A stretch of DNA of 64,000 nt, taken from NCBI RefSeq assembly GCF_030867145.1, contig NC_134415.1:70275300-70339299 (forward strand), in the 5' to 3' direction. Shown piece by piece: positions 50,607-63,400 of this stretch. A program made the translations under genes and the position numbers. Under the pieces are notes generated by a model. The model worked only from the letters and a program-made list of their open reading frames with translations. It did not search any database and had not been told where the DNA came from. Within the stretch, counting starts at the first letter, position 1; each line of letters starts with the position of its first letter. Origin of the DNA: Opisthocomus hoazin (lineage: Eukaryota; Chordata; Aves; Opisthocomiformes; Opisthocomidae).

Positions 50607-51652
50607 TTCGAAAAGACATAGTTCATATCCTCTCAGATCTAGATGTCGAGGTCAAGGATATAACAGACTGGTATGACATTAGCTCTTTCCTTCAGCCACT
50701 GTCTTTGGAAGATGTATTTGAGAGAACAAGCAAGGAATTTCCTATGGTTGCTGAGATAATGGAAGGGCCTTCAGGAAGCCAAAAACCTTATAACTTCTTG
50801 CATACAGGGAAAGAGATCGTCATCTACAAAAAGTACCAGGCAACAAGAGTCCTAGCCTCCGAGATCAGAAGTGATTCCCCCAAAAGGCATTTTTTAATCC
50901 CTATGAGCTACAAAGGAAAGTTCAAGAGAAGACCTCGGGAGTTTCCAACTGCCTATGACTTAGAGATAGCAAGAACTGAAAAAGAACAGCTTCATGTTGT
51001 AGCAACTAAATCTTTTGATTCCACTCATAAAGAGCTTTTTTCTGTTTCGGTTGGAGATCAGTTTCTAGTTCAGCAATGCCAGAGTAGTGAAGTTCTCTAT
51101 GAGGGAAGAAAGAAAGTCATAGATGTTTTAGCTTGTGAACAAATACTAAGTGACAAATATAAGAAAGTATTCCTCCCCATGTACATGGAAGGTGGCTTTG
51201 TGGAAGTGATTCATGATAAGAAACAGTACCAGCTTTCTGAGATTTGCAAGGAATTTCGTTTGCCTTTTAATGTCAAAGTGTCCGTGAGGGACCTTTCTGT
51301 TGAGGAAGACGTCTTGGCTGCTGTGCCTGGTCTACAGCTGGAAGAAGAAATCACAGACTCTTACTTGCTGATCAGTAGCACCAGCAGTCCAGCAGAGAGC
51401 TGGGAGATTCCTGTATATCGCTTGAATATGTCGGTCCATTTGCTCAGCAAAGATGTCCAGACAGTTGTACCTCCTGCGACTAAGACAACAGTGGAAGAGA
51501 TCAGCGAAGAGCAATACTATATGGTGCGCAGATACGAAAACCAAACCTTTCATCCACCACCCAGGCCTCCCAAAAAGCCACGAGCACTTGCACAAAAACC
51601 TGGTTTTGCAGTACTTGAGCAAGGTGTGTCTGATGTACTACAGCCTTCAAAG
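50607..51652 (+). CDS. THEMIS: THEMIS coding exon 4 (CABIT 2 and C-terminal motifs)
   Basis: This large 1046-nt exon completes Phe237 and encodes residues 238-585, ending in phase 0 before GTAAGG at 51653. It starts [18 protein letters not shown]. It carries a basic K-R-R-P-R-E nuclear-localisation patch (about 343-348). The second CABIT core has Cys413 followed by L-P-M-Y-M-E-G-G-F (426-434). A Tyr-Tyr pair lies at 540-541 in E-E-Q-Y-Y-M, a position equivalent to the phosphorylated tyrosines of mammalian THEMIS. A proline-rich [10 protein letters not shown] (552-561) matches the GRB2 SH3-binding element. The tail after it is less conserved. The open frame runs on into the intron to 51694, but GTAAGG is a good donor and the known protein continues about 55 residues further. 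Confidence 0.97.
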
Positions 51653-52220
51653 GTAAGGTATCCTACCTTGTCTTTGAATCTCTTACTACCATAGGTCATG
51701 TTCTGTCAGTTTACAGTCTCCATTTCGCTGGTGTATCCTTCTGGCATGAGCACAGATGGCTCCCAGTTCCCTGTAATAGGCAAATTAACCATTATAGACA
51801 GCAATGGCTAAAATCTTCAGTGTGTGTTAATTGATCCATGAAAAACAACGGAACCATGCCGACTCACAGCAGAAAGCTTGGCCATACAATTTTGCATGGA
51901 TAATCCTTTACAGCAACAATGCAGAAGCGAAGGGAGAGACTTGAAGTGGCTGTATTTAAATCTTTATTAAGGGGAAGCATATGTTTTCACAATGTAAAGC
52001 TAATTTTGCTCAGCTGGCAATGGCAGAATTAAATTCACAGACAGTCAAGTTGTACAGATATGTTTGACTGCATGGTTTTGCACTTACCCAAGTGGCAAAC
52101 AGATTTGGAATAAAAAGGATAGCCGTTCCAGAAGAGCTCTGGATGTTAAGAAAGAAGTGCCCCTTCTAGGCCAATTTTCTTCATTGCTAACCTAAGGCAA
52201 TGCATTTGTTCATTACTTTT

Positions 52221-52762
52221 TGTGTTGGGTCTGGCTGAGTTGGAGTTCATTTTCTTCAGAGCAGCCTGTAAGATACTGCGCTTTGGATTTGTGACTAAAA
52301 CACTGCTGATGACACACCAGTGTTTTGGCTATTGCAGAGCAGTGTGCCCACAGTGTCAAGGCCTTATCTTTTTCCCAGGCTGCCCCTCCCAGCAAGTAGG
52401 CTGGGGGTGGGCAAGAAGCTGGGAGGGGACACAGCCAGGAGAGCTGACCCCAGCTGACCACAGGGATATTCCATGATATATAATGCCATGCTCAGCAATA
52501 AAAACGGAGGGGGTGGTTGTTCTGGGAAGGCAGCGGTAGCTCAGAGACTGGCTCGACACCAGTCTGCTTATGGGAGGTGGTGACAGCCTTTGCATCCTGG
52601 GGCTTTTTTCCTCTTCACTTATTAAACTGCCTTTATCTCAACTCATGAGTTTTCTTGCTTTTACTGTTTTCTCTCCTGATGAGATCACCAGCCTGATGTC
52701 AGGCAGGAGTGAGCGAGCAGCTGGGTGGGTGCTTAGCTGCTGGCTGGGGTCAACCCACCACA
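52221..52762 (+). mobile_element. Avian ERVL-type solo LTR
   Basis: This is a solo long terminal repeat of an endogenous retrovirus, about 540 bp, inserted in sense orientation in THEMIS intron 4. It starts TGTTGGGTCTGGCTGAG, contains ACACACCAGTGTTTTGGCTA, a TATA-like GATATATAATGCC (about 52475), a poly(A) signal AATAAA (52497-52502) and ATTAAACTGCCTTTATCTC, and ends near CAACCCACCACA. The succession matches an ERVL-class LTR family I recognise as common in neoavian birds. An imperfect 5-bp target duplication (CTTTT/ATTTT) may flank it. No internal retroviral genes are present, consistent with LTR-LTR recombination. Confidence 0.85.
52497..52502 (+). terminator. Poly(A) signal inside the LTR
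   Basis: AATAAA lies in the expected place of the solo LTR, in the same direction as THEMIS. It could in principle end THEMIS transcripts early, shortly after exon 4. That is inference only. Confidence 0.5.
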
Positions 52763-55008
52763 ATTTTCTTGCATATATTGAAAGAACAGAAGAAAGGCAC
52801 CTTGATGGACTTTAACAAGACAGACTGTCCAGGAGGTATTCAACTTAGGCTATAGTTGCCCTTATGTGCAGATACAGATTCCCCACAGAAGAAAAAGAAA
52901 AAAACATTGGAAATACTTTCAGGCCTCTGCGTTATGATTGTGCTGCTTTTTAAATGCAATGTAACTCATGGAATTATATTTTGGGGGGTTCAGGAAAGTT
53001 ATTTTTTTGTGTTGCTATGAAGTTAAGGTCCAGTTGTAGCCATGCTGGAAGGGGAGCCCTTGTGAGTACCTCTCCTTGCCTGCTGGAGGTGTTCCTCCCC
53101 TCAGCACCAATTCCAAGACCACATGCAGGTCCAGAGCTCCACATTGGTCCTGGGAGATGGTTACAACAGACCAAGACAAGTGCATGGGTCAGGTGGTTCT
53201 CTCAGATAAGGGTAATAGAGCAAAAAGCTGTCTCATTTTCTTCTGTCTTTACTTGTACTATGGAAACTTCTTTCCTGCTAGTATGTACAGTGACCCTTGC
53301 AGTAGCTTAAATAAGCCATCCTGGTAGGCTAGGGAGGATGTATGAGAAACTGGTTCCTGGAGGTAACAGGCAAGCCGTCAGCCTGGTACTGGCCTGGAGT
53401 ACAGAACTGGGGAAGAATGCCCTGCAGCTGTGTTTCTGCTAGGCCCATACCCTTGTCAGGAGGACTCCGACCTCCTGCAGTTACTGATGGCTGCGTGTGG
53501 AGAGCAACAGGTAGATGTTGACTCTAGACTAGACTCGTGCAGAAGATAATATTTTCCTGAAATGAGGAGAGAGCAATAAGTGCAGGAGAGGGATGAGCTG
53601 AGGTTCCTTTGCACATTCATGAGAGTGACCTTAGACTGCAGCTGTCCGACAAAGAAATGCATTTATGCAGACTGTTCCAGAGGACATTTTTTGTCATATG
53701 CTTGTTATAAATAAATAATAAACTGCAGTCAGAATGCTTAGAGTTATGCAGATTCGTAAATCTCCTTCCCTGGAAAGGTGAAACGAGTAGAGATCCCTTA
53801 TTCATAAGATTAAACATCCTGAGCTGTAACACAATAGGCTTAAAGTCGCGCGGAATGCCTTATCTCTCCCATCCCCAGCATCGCGAGTCCTCTGAGAGGA
53901 CGTGGATCGAAGCGGATAGGCTTGGCCTCGGCCTCTCTGCCAGCAACGGCCATAGGGGAGACCGGATTTTCTTCTACGTGTCTCAGGGATGTCGGAGGGT
54001 TCAGAAAGTTGGCGATTGTGCCAAAGTGATAAACAGCACCCTTTGCATATTTTTTGACTATGCATAGACTTATTTGCATAAGTAACAGACGAACGTCCTA
54101 ATGAGCCGAACTATAGCCTGACGAGGTGGCAGGCTGGAATAAGCTTTAGTGCTGCATGAATTGCCATGATCCTCCTGCAGGCAGCTCCCCGCCTGGTGCT
54201 CAGGGAGCTCTGCCCGCTTGCTGGAGGGTGGTCGATGGCTTCCTTGCCCGCCAGCTGGGCAGCGCTGCTGGGCTCGGTGCTCCAGGATTAAATGCTGCTG
54301 CTGCACGAGTCCACAGAGGACTAAGATCCGGCTGTTCTGTGCCAATACCTGAGGATGCTCTGCAAGGGTGGGTCGCCGCTAGCTACGGCTTGTGGTTTGA
54401 TCGCCTCTTCACTCACAGCAAGGCTGTGAGGGCAGAGAGGCTTCAGCTGTCTCTGCCTGCTGTTCCCTGACCTTGGTGAGGGAACACTAGGGCTGGGAGC
54501 AAGACTGCACAGCGTATATTTCACTGTGCTTTTGGTTACGTTAGTCACAGAAGAGATGAAGAGATTAGCAGCCAGTAGGGACTGGCACCTCAGCTGAGGG
54601 CAAGAACTGCCTCTGCTTGCGTGTGAAGTGCAGCGCTGCAGAAACACTGATGTTCGCACAGTTCAGCAAAGTCCAGAGACAACAGATGAATTCTCAAGCA
54701 TAATATAGCTGCATTAACCAAGCACTCTGCCCAGTCTCTTCACAGGGCTAATTAAGTTGGCTTGGCTCCTGCTGACACAGCTTTCACATCCAGCGCTTGG
54801 GGATCTCTCCTCTCCCCTCCACAGTACAGTACAGTGCAGACTTTCCTTTTCCTTCTCATCTGATCATTTTGTTTGGGTAAGAAACATCCAGATCCCATAT
54901 CTTTGCAATTTTATATTATTTGAGACAAACCCCAAGAAAATATATGCAAACTAAACAAATGAAACAAAATAGCATGTATCAAATGATGAAATTAATCTGA
55001 TATTTCAG

Positions 55009-55059
55009 ATATCAGATATCTATCTAATGTCAATATCAAATATCAGATATCTATCTAAT
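55009..55059. repeat. Short tandem duplication, 31-bp period
   Basis: The 20-mer ATATCAGATATCTATCTAAT occurs at 55009-55028 and again at 55040-55059. The intervening bases are similar to those after the second copy. The unit holds the palindrome GATATC. Confidence 0.9.
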
Positions 55060-58000
55060 AACCAATATCACCTCTACCCACAAGCACCCCCAACTGAGGA
55101 CACTGATGACAACACAACAGTTGTACGCTTTGCCTAATGGTACAATGTAGGATACAAGCAGTCATTCACATAAAATCCACATTTTCCTCACTGGAATCAT
55201 TGGAATGAAGTCCTCGGGGGGGGTTAGTAACTCCAGAGTAAAGTTTCAGGTGGGACCCTGAACAAAAACAGCCTGAAAACAGTTTCATAAAATTTCCTTG
55301 GGCTTTTTACCTACTATGTACTATTTCCTCCCTTTCAAGGCGATTCAAGCAGCAAAAGTTTTCTAGCTTTCTTTTTGGCTATCAGTTCAAGCAGTAAATA
55401 TCCTACAGATAAAAGAAAATGTTAATATGTGTGCTGCAATGGCTCTGTTTTAAATTGAAACAATCAAAGAAGATATCGCAAAGTGCATGTTAATACTGGG
55501 GTAACTGTAATCAAGGCATGGAAGGCCACAGTTCAGTCCCGATATTCCTAAATCCCTGAGGGCACTAAGTGCGCTGCTTAAGCAATTAAGAAAGGCAGCA
55601 TTTGACTCCTCCTAAACAGTAAGAGAGGTTAGCTCCATCCAGTGCTGTTTTCAGTGGTCTGATTAAGCATGCATCTAGCCTGAGCAACAGTAGAAACAGT
55701 AAAATACTCACCAAGTTACGACTGCTGCTAAATGCCCTTATGAATGTGGAACTGGAAAAGTCAGGCACAGGCAGTGATCTGCTCTCCTCTGGCAAGAAAG
55801 CTGAAAGAATTCCAGCTGGGGAAACCGGAATTTAATAAAATAGTAAGTATCAGGGCATGATAGTTAATCGTTAGTCTGTGCTAAGGCCCATTATCCTTCA
55901 AAAAGTCATTACAGTGTTATGATATCAGGAACTTTCTTGCTTTCTTGCTTTTTATTTCAAAACTAAAATGAAAGAAAAATTATCACTTCCATCTGGCTTT
56001 GCAGTTCTACAAACTGAACTATCGAAATCTGCCATTAACATATTTATCGCATCTGTCTTCACAGCAAAATGAAGACTTATCTGGAATTAAATTGATAAGA
56101 CATAAGCTACATTTTTCAGTAAATGAGTTTTCCTGCAGCGCCTCCTTTCCTTCCTCCTAACTATTTCTTTTCTGCTTCCAGAGCATTTTTCATGTTTTTA
56201 GGGCCTTTATAGAGTAGATTTAACACAAATATTTCTGCTGTGTAGCCAGAAACTAACCTTCCTAAATAAATACATATTAGCAAATGCATGCTGGACAGCC
56301 AGCAAGGAATAGCTAAGAACAGACTTCAGGAATTAATAATCTTCTGGCACTGGAAATGAGGGAGCAAAGCGTGATTCATTAGCAGATGTAAAAAATGTGC
56401 ATATGCAAATGTGAGCAAGAAGGTTTCTCTCTGACAGGTGCAGCATTGTGGCTGCTGAGGCTGCAGTCGTGCTTCCTCTTCCTCTCTTTTTCTCTGTCCC
56501 CACTGGACAGTAGGTTTCTCTCTCCCTGGAGTTTCACCTTCCACCGTCTCTCTCCCCCTGCTTCTCTACATCCCATGTACTGTTTCTCCCTGACACTTTC
56601 CAACAGCTTTGTAAGTCCCTAATATGGACCATGGGAAGGCTGGAAACGCAGCCCTTACAGCTTAATAACCACCCCACATTGTCATTGTGGCCAAATTCTT
56701 GAAGTCTCTCAAGATCCCTTCCCCACCACAGCCTCATCTGGTGAGTCAGGCCCTAAACCCCTCTGAGTCCTCACGCAGCAGCTTCTTGGTCCTCCAAGCA
56801 CAACGGTCACACTATGCCACAGAGTCTGTTTCTTCCTAACACCCATTCTGTGCCACATGGAACTGATTTCTCACAGACCCATGGGTCTTGGGTCCCCCAG
56901 CACCTCACTTGTCATATGCCCTTCAGCCCTACCCACATGTTTATGGCATTGGTTCACCAGTCCTCTCTACTGCTTTCAGACAGGCTTGTCTTCTCCTCTT
57001 CCATGTTTCCCCCCAACACATAGCCCCCTCTTGCTCTTCGCTCATGCAGTGAGCTGAAGCCAAAGCCACAGGCATTATCAGGTAGGAGCTGCAGGGACAT
57101 CCCAAGCTACACGTGGGTTTTCATCTCCTTCCCCAGCAGCACCTGTTCCATATCTCAGCAGAGTATCAGTCTTCAGCTAGGTTTTTAAGAGCAAAATTGG
57201 AGCAGGCTGTAGGTGCTGACAAGTGTCAAGCCATTTTTCTGTTGTAGATTGGACAGTCCAAGCTGAAGGACTTCATATTGGTGCTCTGTTGCAGAGATCC
57301 TTATAGCTATGTCCATACCTGGGGGTGTGTGACCATTTTCTGGGAACCCTATATGCATCCTGATACCATGCTGGGCTGAAGCCTGCATGTATGCTATCCC
57401 ATATGTCCTGGGTTTTTCTTCAAAAGAAACCAAGCAATGCTGGCTGGAGAAGCACTCTAATCTGAATGATGGGGGACCAGGACTGCTGGGTAGCCTGTGG
57501 ACTATGTATGAACCAGGAGGAAGGAGTGAGAGGTGCAGGAAACCCCAGCTAATAAGTGACTGGAGTTTTCCTGATATTCTGTGTATGGAGGGCTGGCATT
57601 AAGACCTCTTTCTCTTTTAAAGAATACTGCAAGCTTAAAGTTTCCACAGAGAAGCTTTAAGTCTCTGGTAGGCACTTTTACTCTGGACTGATCTTACTCT
57701 CAAAAGCAAAATACAATGAGGAAGACGGCAACGTGCCTGCCAGGAGGAAAGGCAGTAGATAATTGCCTGAAAAACTAGCAGGGCAATCTGAGGTGTAAGT
57801 CTCACTGCAGAAAGCCATTACTGCTACAGGAAATGCTGATATAGTACATGAAATTAAGGAAGGTACAGATGAACATTTGGATATGCTGACTGATGGAAAT
57901 GCCAACTGGTTAAAAGCAAATTGCTTAATTTAGAGCTAAAAATGAATTACTTGGAGAACAAAGAGAAAAGAAATACCAAAATAAAAAAGATGCCCAGAAG

Positions 58001-58505
58001 AAATAAAAAATTGGACCACATGAAAATATGGAACCCTTGATAAGTAGAGGAAAAACCCTGCACGGAGTGTTTGAGCCAACAGCCATTGATGTCAGTAAGG
58101 GGAGAATTGGCTGGCACATTTTTTTCTCTCTTGCAGAAAGTACATAATATAACAAAGCACGTGACGTAACAAAATCACATAATTACATACAATTATGAAG
58201 CAGGACAAAAAAGTTAAGAAAACCTCCAAAATTCCAGGAAGTACTGCAGCAGAATAAATCTCCAAAAATATAATTTGAGAGGTGAACTGAAATGTCTTTT
58301 TTTCAGCTCTGTTCCAAGCAGCCTGACTTCCCACAGTGCTGTTCTCCAGACTGCACTCTATTGTTTGTCCTTCTCCTCATGGCAAGAATGTCAGAAAATT
58401 CAGTTCATGGACAGTTGGTTACTGAGGTGCTACCTATTACAGCCTGTATTTTGGTCTGTTTGGAAGTTACCAAAGAGTTTTCCAGCTTAAACTGGCCAGA
58501 GATAA

Positions 58506-58560
58506 GCTACACCACATTATTATTGTGTGGTGTACACAAGAGATAATCTTGTGGTGTAGC
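58506..58560. repeat. Inverted repeat cluster
   Basis: GCTACACCACA (58506-58516) is complementary to TGTGGTGTAGC (58550-58560), and nine of its bases also pair with TGTGGTGTA (58526-58534). Two mutually exclusive hairpins are possible. No function is known. Confidence 0.8.
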
Positions 58561-60269
58561 AGTCCCTGTAGCCCTGCAATGCCCGCCTGAAGGACCAGCA
58601 GCAACCTGCCTGGAGCTCCTGAGGCTCCCACAAAGCCAGCTGCTGGAACTCCAGGCAGTTGCCAGGATCGCTGACTCAATCCCTGCTCAAACACCTTCAG
58701 GACTTTTCTGGGCTCTGAAGGCCAACTGGCATGAGGTGGCTGATGTCTCTGCTACTAACTCTTTTAGTCTTCAAATTTGTGGGGCTGCCTGCAGACACCA
58801 TGCTGGGAGTGGGCCTTGGGGTGCTCTAACCCCCAGATCACACCCAGGAACTGCTTGGGACACTGCTGGTTGGCACGAGTTGAAACTGAGCCCAGGGATG
58901 TTTACAGGTGCTGTTTAATCAACTAGTGTTGACAGAGGCTCTGCTAAAAAAGGAAAAAAAAAGAAAAAAATGCTCATCAGAGTCACTAAAGTGTTGCATG
59001 CCGCCAATGTAAAAGAAAGGACTGATATTTCCCATTTACATTATTCCTTCCTTTGTGAAATTTGAGCTTTTGCCGTACTGTCAGAGCTGGGCATCCCAGA
59101 ACTGAAAGCATCCCAAAAGGTTGGGATTATGCTGTGAAATATATTGCGCCATGAAGTGAAATAAGAACGTTGCTGTCAGTGTGACAGCAGGGTCAAATCC
59201 CAAGGGACCTGTAGGCACGACTCACATTTTCCAGAGTCCTCGCAGTGAGGAATTGCTGATTATCAGGATTATCAGGAAACAGAGAGTACTCTGGAGAGAC
59301 TCATCAAATCCATTAAAATTCGTAAAGACAGTCCGAGTCCTGGGATTTCCCTCTCTGCTTTTTGAATACGTTAGTCCACAGATATGACATAAAAAGCATG
59401 GTGATAGTAAAATTAATAGTGAGGTTTATCAATTATTATATGAGGGAGCTTTTAAAGGCTGAAAACCAACGTATTTAATGTCTGTACTGTACCGAGAAAA
59501 TTAATTTCCCTTCTTTATGGATAGAGTTGTATAATTTACACTGAACTTTGTCAAGGTATTTAACAGCATTATGTTCTTGTTCTACCTCAGGACATGAAAT
59601 AATTTTACTGGTAAATATTTTAAATGGCAATATGTTGTGATGCTGTAGTTCAGATTTTCCTCCCATGGGTTTCTTTTTCTTTTTTTTTTTTAAATAGAAA
59701 GTAGCAAGGGATTTTAGAAGGCACAGGGTATTCTATTCTGTTATGATTTCTGTGGTGCCACCAAAAAATCAGAGCAAGGATCTCAGTCTTGCCATGACTG
59801 TAAGCAGTGGCTTGTATCAATGGTCCACCAGAAGGAGTGTGATGGAGTCTGAGTATCATTTGATAGGAGTCACTGGTGAAAAAAAGGAAGAGAAAGAAGC
59901 CTCGTCGCTAGTTTGAGGAATGCCATGCACCACCCTGATGGACAACACTGTGGCTAAAGACTGCTTAGACTGCAGTAAGTTGGACTCTAGATTAGCTAGA
60001 GTTGAAATCTGATTAATAAAACGGGATAAATCTATTTGCAATGCATCAATTTTTTTTTAACCTTCAAATTTAGGAGTCTTTGGAAAAGTAAATAATATTT
60101 TATGTGTGAAATGAAGAAAGTGTATCTGGAAGCTACTTTTACCAATCCATCTGTTTTACATAAGTGGAATATGCCTGTTCTGCTGTATTAATGAGGAAAA
60201 GAGTGGCTGAGTTTGCTTGTGAATTGCTCTCATTTGAAGGGAGATGTGCCAAGCAATGTAACAATAGTT

Positions 60270-60440
60270 CTACAGGAAAATTTGGCCATGTGAGGAGTGG
60301 GGTTTGCAGGAGATTGGTAGGTCTGGTTTACGTTCCCATTTCTGTCAGATGCTGCTTTGGTGACACCAGACAAATCACATAAATATCATTGCCTCAGGGT
60401 ACATGAAGAAACTGCCACCTGTGAAGAAAGAGTGTGGATT
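60270..60440 (+). mobile_element. Possible MIR-like SINE remnant
   Basis: A weak but ordered resemblance to MIR: a GGAGATTGGTAGGTCTGGTT block, TTCCCATTTCTGTCAGATGC, GGTGACACCAGACAAATCAC (the 'TGACCTTGGGCAAGTCAC' equivalent) and GCCTCAGGGTACATGAAG. It is highly diverged and its ends are uncertain. Confidence 0.4.
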
Positions 60441-63400
60441 TACAGCTCATTAGTTACTTTATACGGATGCTTAAAACTCAGGTAAACATGAGATACATTG
60501 CCTCACTTTCAGTCAGGGTCAGAGCTACCTCACATTTACTCTGGAGCTATAACCACACAGACAGTTGCCATGGAGTAGTTAATGAGCTGTAAAGCCACGC
60601 TCATTTACTTGGTGGCAACTTGTTCATGTACCTGTCTCTTCTGCCTATGAAATGGGACACAATGCTTCATTTTCCCATCTTGGATATTTATAGAGACAAG
60701 CATCATTTTTGCATGTATGCAGCATTTTGTGCATTGGCTACCACAATAGGAACAACAGTAACAGCAGAACAGTAATAACCACTATGAAATTCCTGGGCAC
60801 CAATACATTTTAACCTTCCTTAAAAGTTTTCAATTGAATGTTAATTTACAGAAGAGGTGCAAAAATCAGGTGACTCTTGTCTAGGACAGCTGGTTTCTGG
60901 AGTGTGGTATTTGAAAGAGGAGGAAAGAAGAAAGAAGAGAGGTGTGAACTTGTCCCATTTAACATTGCAAGGTGTTAACCTTGAGGCTCACTAACAACTT
61001 TGTAAGCTTGGTCTTTTGTTAACCACTTCATAGTTTATTCTCATAGTAGATATCGGCCTTTGTGCTTGCCTTCTGCGTCTGCTATAACATATCCAGTGTC
61101 TTGGGCCTAATCTTCACCTGTTGGTTTACAGACGGTCTCGGTTAGTTTCAAGACATGAACGGTTATGGACGGAGACTCAGCTGCTTCTCAGAATGCCTCC
61201 ATAAATTTCCCCAGTTTGTGGGACTTTGACAGATGATAACACACGTTAAGGTTAGTTTGTGCAAGCATGCAAGGTGTCAGAAGGGGAAGAAAATGGGGAA
61301 AATGACTGCTACAGTATGGCTTATACATATTGTTATATTGATAGGTCATACTGGATAAAAATTAGTGGGATGTAACTGATGATGTATAAATGAATGATGG
61401 ACTAAAAGGCCATTTTTTGAAGTTAACCCTAGCACACAGCATTTACAGCCAACTAATTTATACTACTTGCAGTGATGGAGCAGCACCGCCATTCGGATGG
61501 AAGAGCAGATTAAGGAGGTAGGCTAGGAAGGTGAAATTGAGAACTAGTGAAACAGAAAAATGAGATATCCAGTTATCTCCTGTCAAACTGTGAAATGGGA
61601 TGGGGAAGCAGAATTTATGTAGGATGGAGGGAATTAAATTTTTGTTATAAAAAGGCTTTTTTGAGGGGGAAGATTTTTCTTTCTAAATATGTTCTTTAAC
61701 CCTTGTGAATATCCTAATTCATAACTATCCTGCCCTCATTGTCTCTCACATAAAAATGACAAGTAGTGTACTGTAGAAAAAGTCTGCTTTGCTTGAAACA
61801 CACACGAGGATTTAAAAATATGTACATACATGGTGATTAGCATGAAATATCTGCTTTTTATCTGCTGCTTTGCACCTCACTGAACAGAGACGGCCTATAG
61901 AAGTCTTGGTTTGCCTCCTACTTACACTCCATACTGTCAACATCTGATGATGTGGACACCCAGGCTACAAACTCCTACACTACCAACAGCCACTTTCTAT
62001 TCTCATGGTTCATGCGAGAAGAATGTGAATGCAAAAATGTGGAAGCTAAGAGGAGAAAAGAAACTAAGTCCTTAAACAGCAAGCTTAGATTTTGCATAAG
62101 GCTTTTCATTAGTTTGCATCTTCAGAAAACACAGAGATAAAATCCTCTCATGAAATATTGAGACCATTTCTGCCCCCTATGAATATCTGAATGGGAGAGA
62201 TCTCCCTCTACCCTCCAAAATGGAAAGTAAACCTTCTCACGAATGTTATGAGTTATTGAATAATAATATGCCAGTGGTCTGATGCTGCTATTGTTGAACC
62301 TAAATGAAAAACCTTATTAATCATGGATTTGACAGCTCATTCAGTTATAATAATGTTTCCTGTCAATCCAAGCTCTCATTATAATTGGAGCTTACTTAGA
62401 AAGGAAGATGCTCCATTGACTGCTCAGATGGAGGAAAATATAGGTTTGAAAATGAAAATATCAGTCTGAATTCTGTTTCCAGGGAGCCTGCTTATGCATG
62501 TACAAGTTGGCTAACACTTTAATCCTTGCTGTGTGTCACATTTGGACGTTGCTATAATAAGATTCTCTCACTGACTAGACACCAGCTCTAGAGTCATGAC
62601 AGTGAAAGTGAAAGCAGGAAGAGTAAATGAAACTTTTTCTCGGGGATGCTGGTTTATCATCACGACAACCTATTTGCAAAGAATTAACTGAAATAGATGG
62701 CTTGTCTACATAAAGAAGTGTGCTAGGCTGTGAATTTACAGTTAATTTGGTTTTCTGCATGGCCTCTTTTGTGGTCACTCAATATGCAGGAAGTATTAAA
62801 TACTTCACGTGGCATTGAGAGAGGATTAAGTGGCTTCAAACCAAGGCAATTTAGTGTGCCGTAGAAGTGTTTACAAGGAGAGTTAGTGGCAAGGAACCAT
62901 AAATTCATACCCTAACTTACTGCACACTATCTTTACAAACAAGGCCAGAGACAGGACAGACAGCTGAGAAGGTTATAAAGGCAGATGAATATTCAGCCTG
63001 AGACTGAAAGCACTTGGAAAAGCATCTCAAATACATGCCATTTAGAAAAGACTCTGTGGGCAAAATCTATAAATCGCATGTTGGATGCCCCAATTCCATG
63101 GGTGCAGCAGAGGGAGGCGGTGTATTTCCATGCAGGCTGCAGTTCACTAAGGACACAAAAGCCACAGGGTAAGCATAACTTAGATTGAACTTAAAGTTTG
63201 TATGGAAAGCACTTATCTAGGGCAGCTGAAATGAAAATTCCCAGAAAGTGTTCTTGTTCACTGATAAACCAATATGGTTCCAATAAACAGGAACTTAAAG
63301 AGCTTTCTAAAGAGTAACATAATGCCAGCAAACTTGGAGACATCAAATTGTTTTCACTGCCTTGCAGGGCAAGTAGCAAATAATCTGGTAACATTAGGCC

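Noticed and set aside
50607..51694. Taking THEMIS exon 4 to the in-frame stop near 51692 as the normal protein end
   Set aside because: A good donor (AAG/GTAAGG) at 51652/51653 and the longer human protein argue that the last 13 codons are intron read-through.
52222..52476. Open frames inside the solo LTR
   Set aside because: Solo LTRs carry no genes; the frames are not retroviral proteins.
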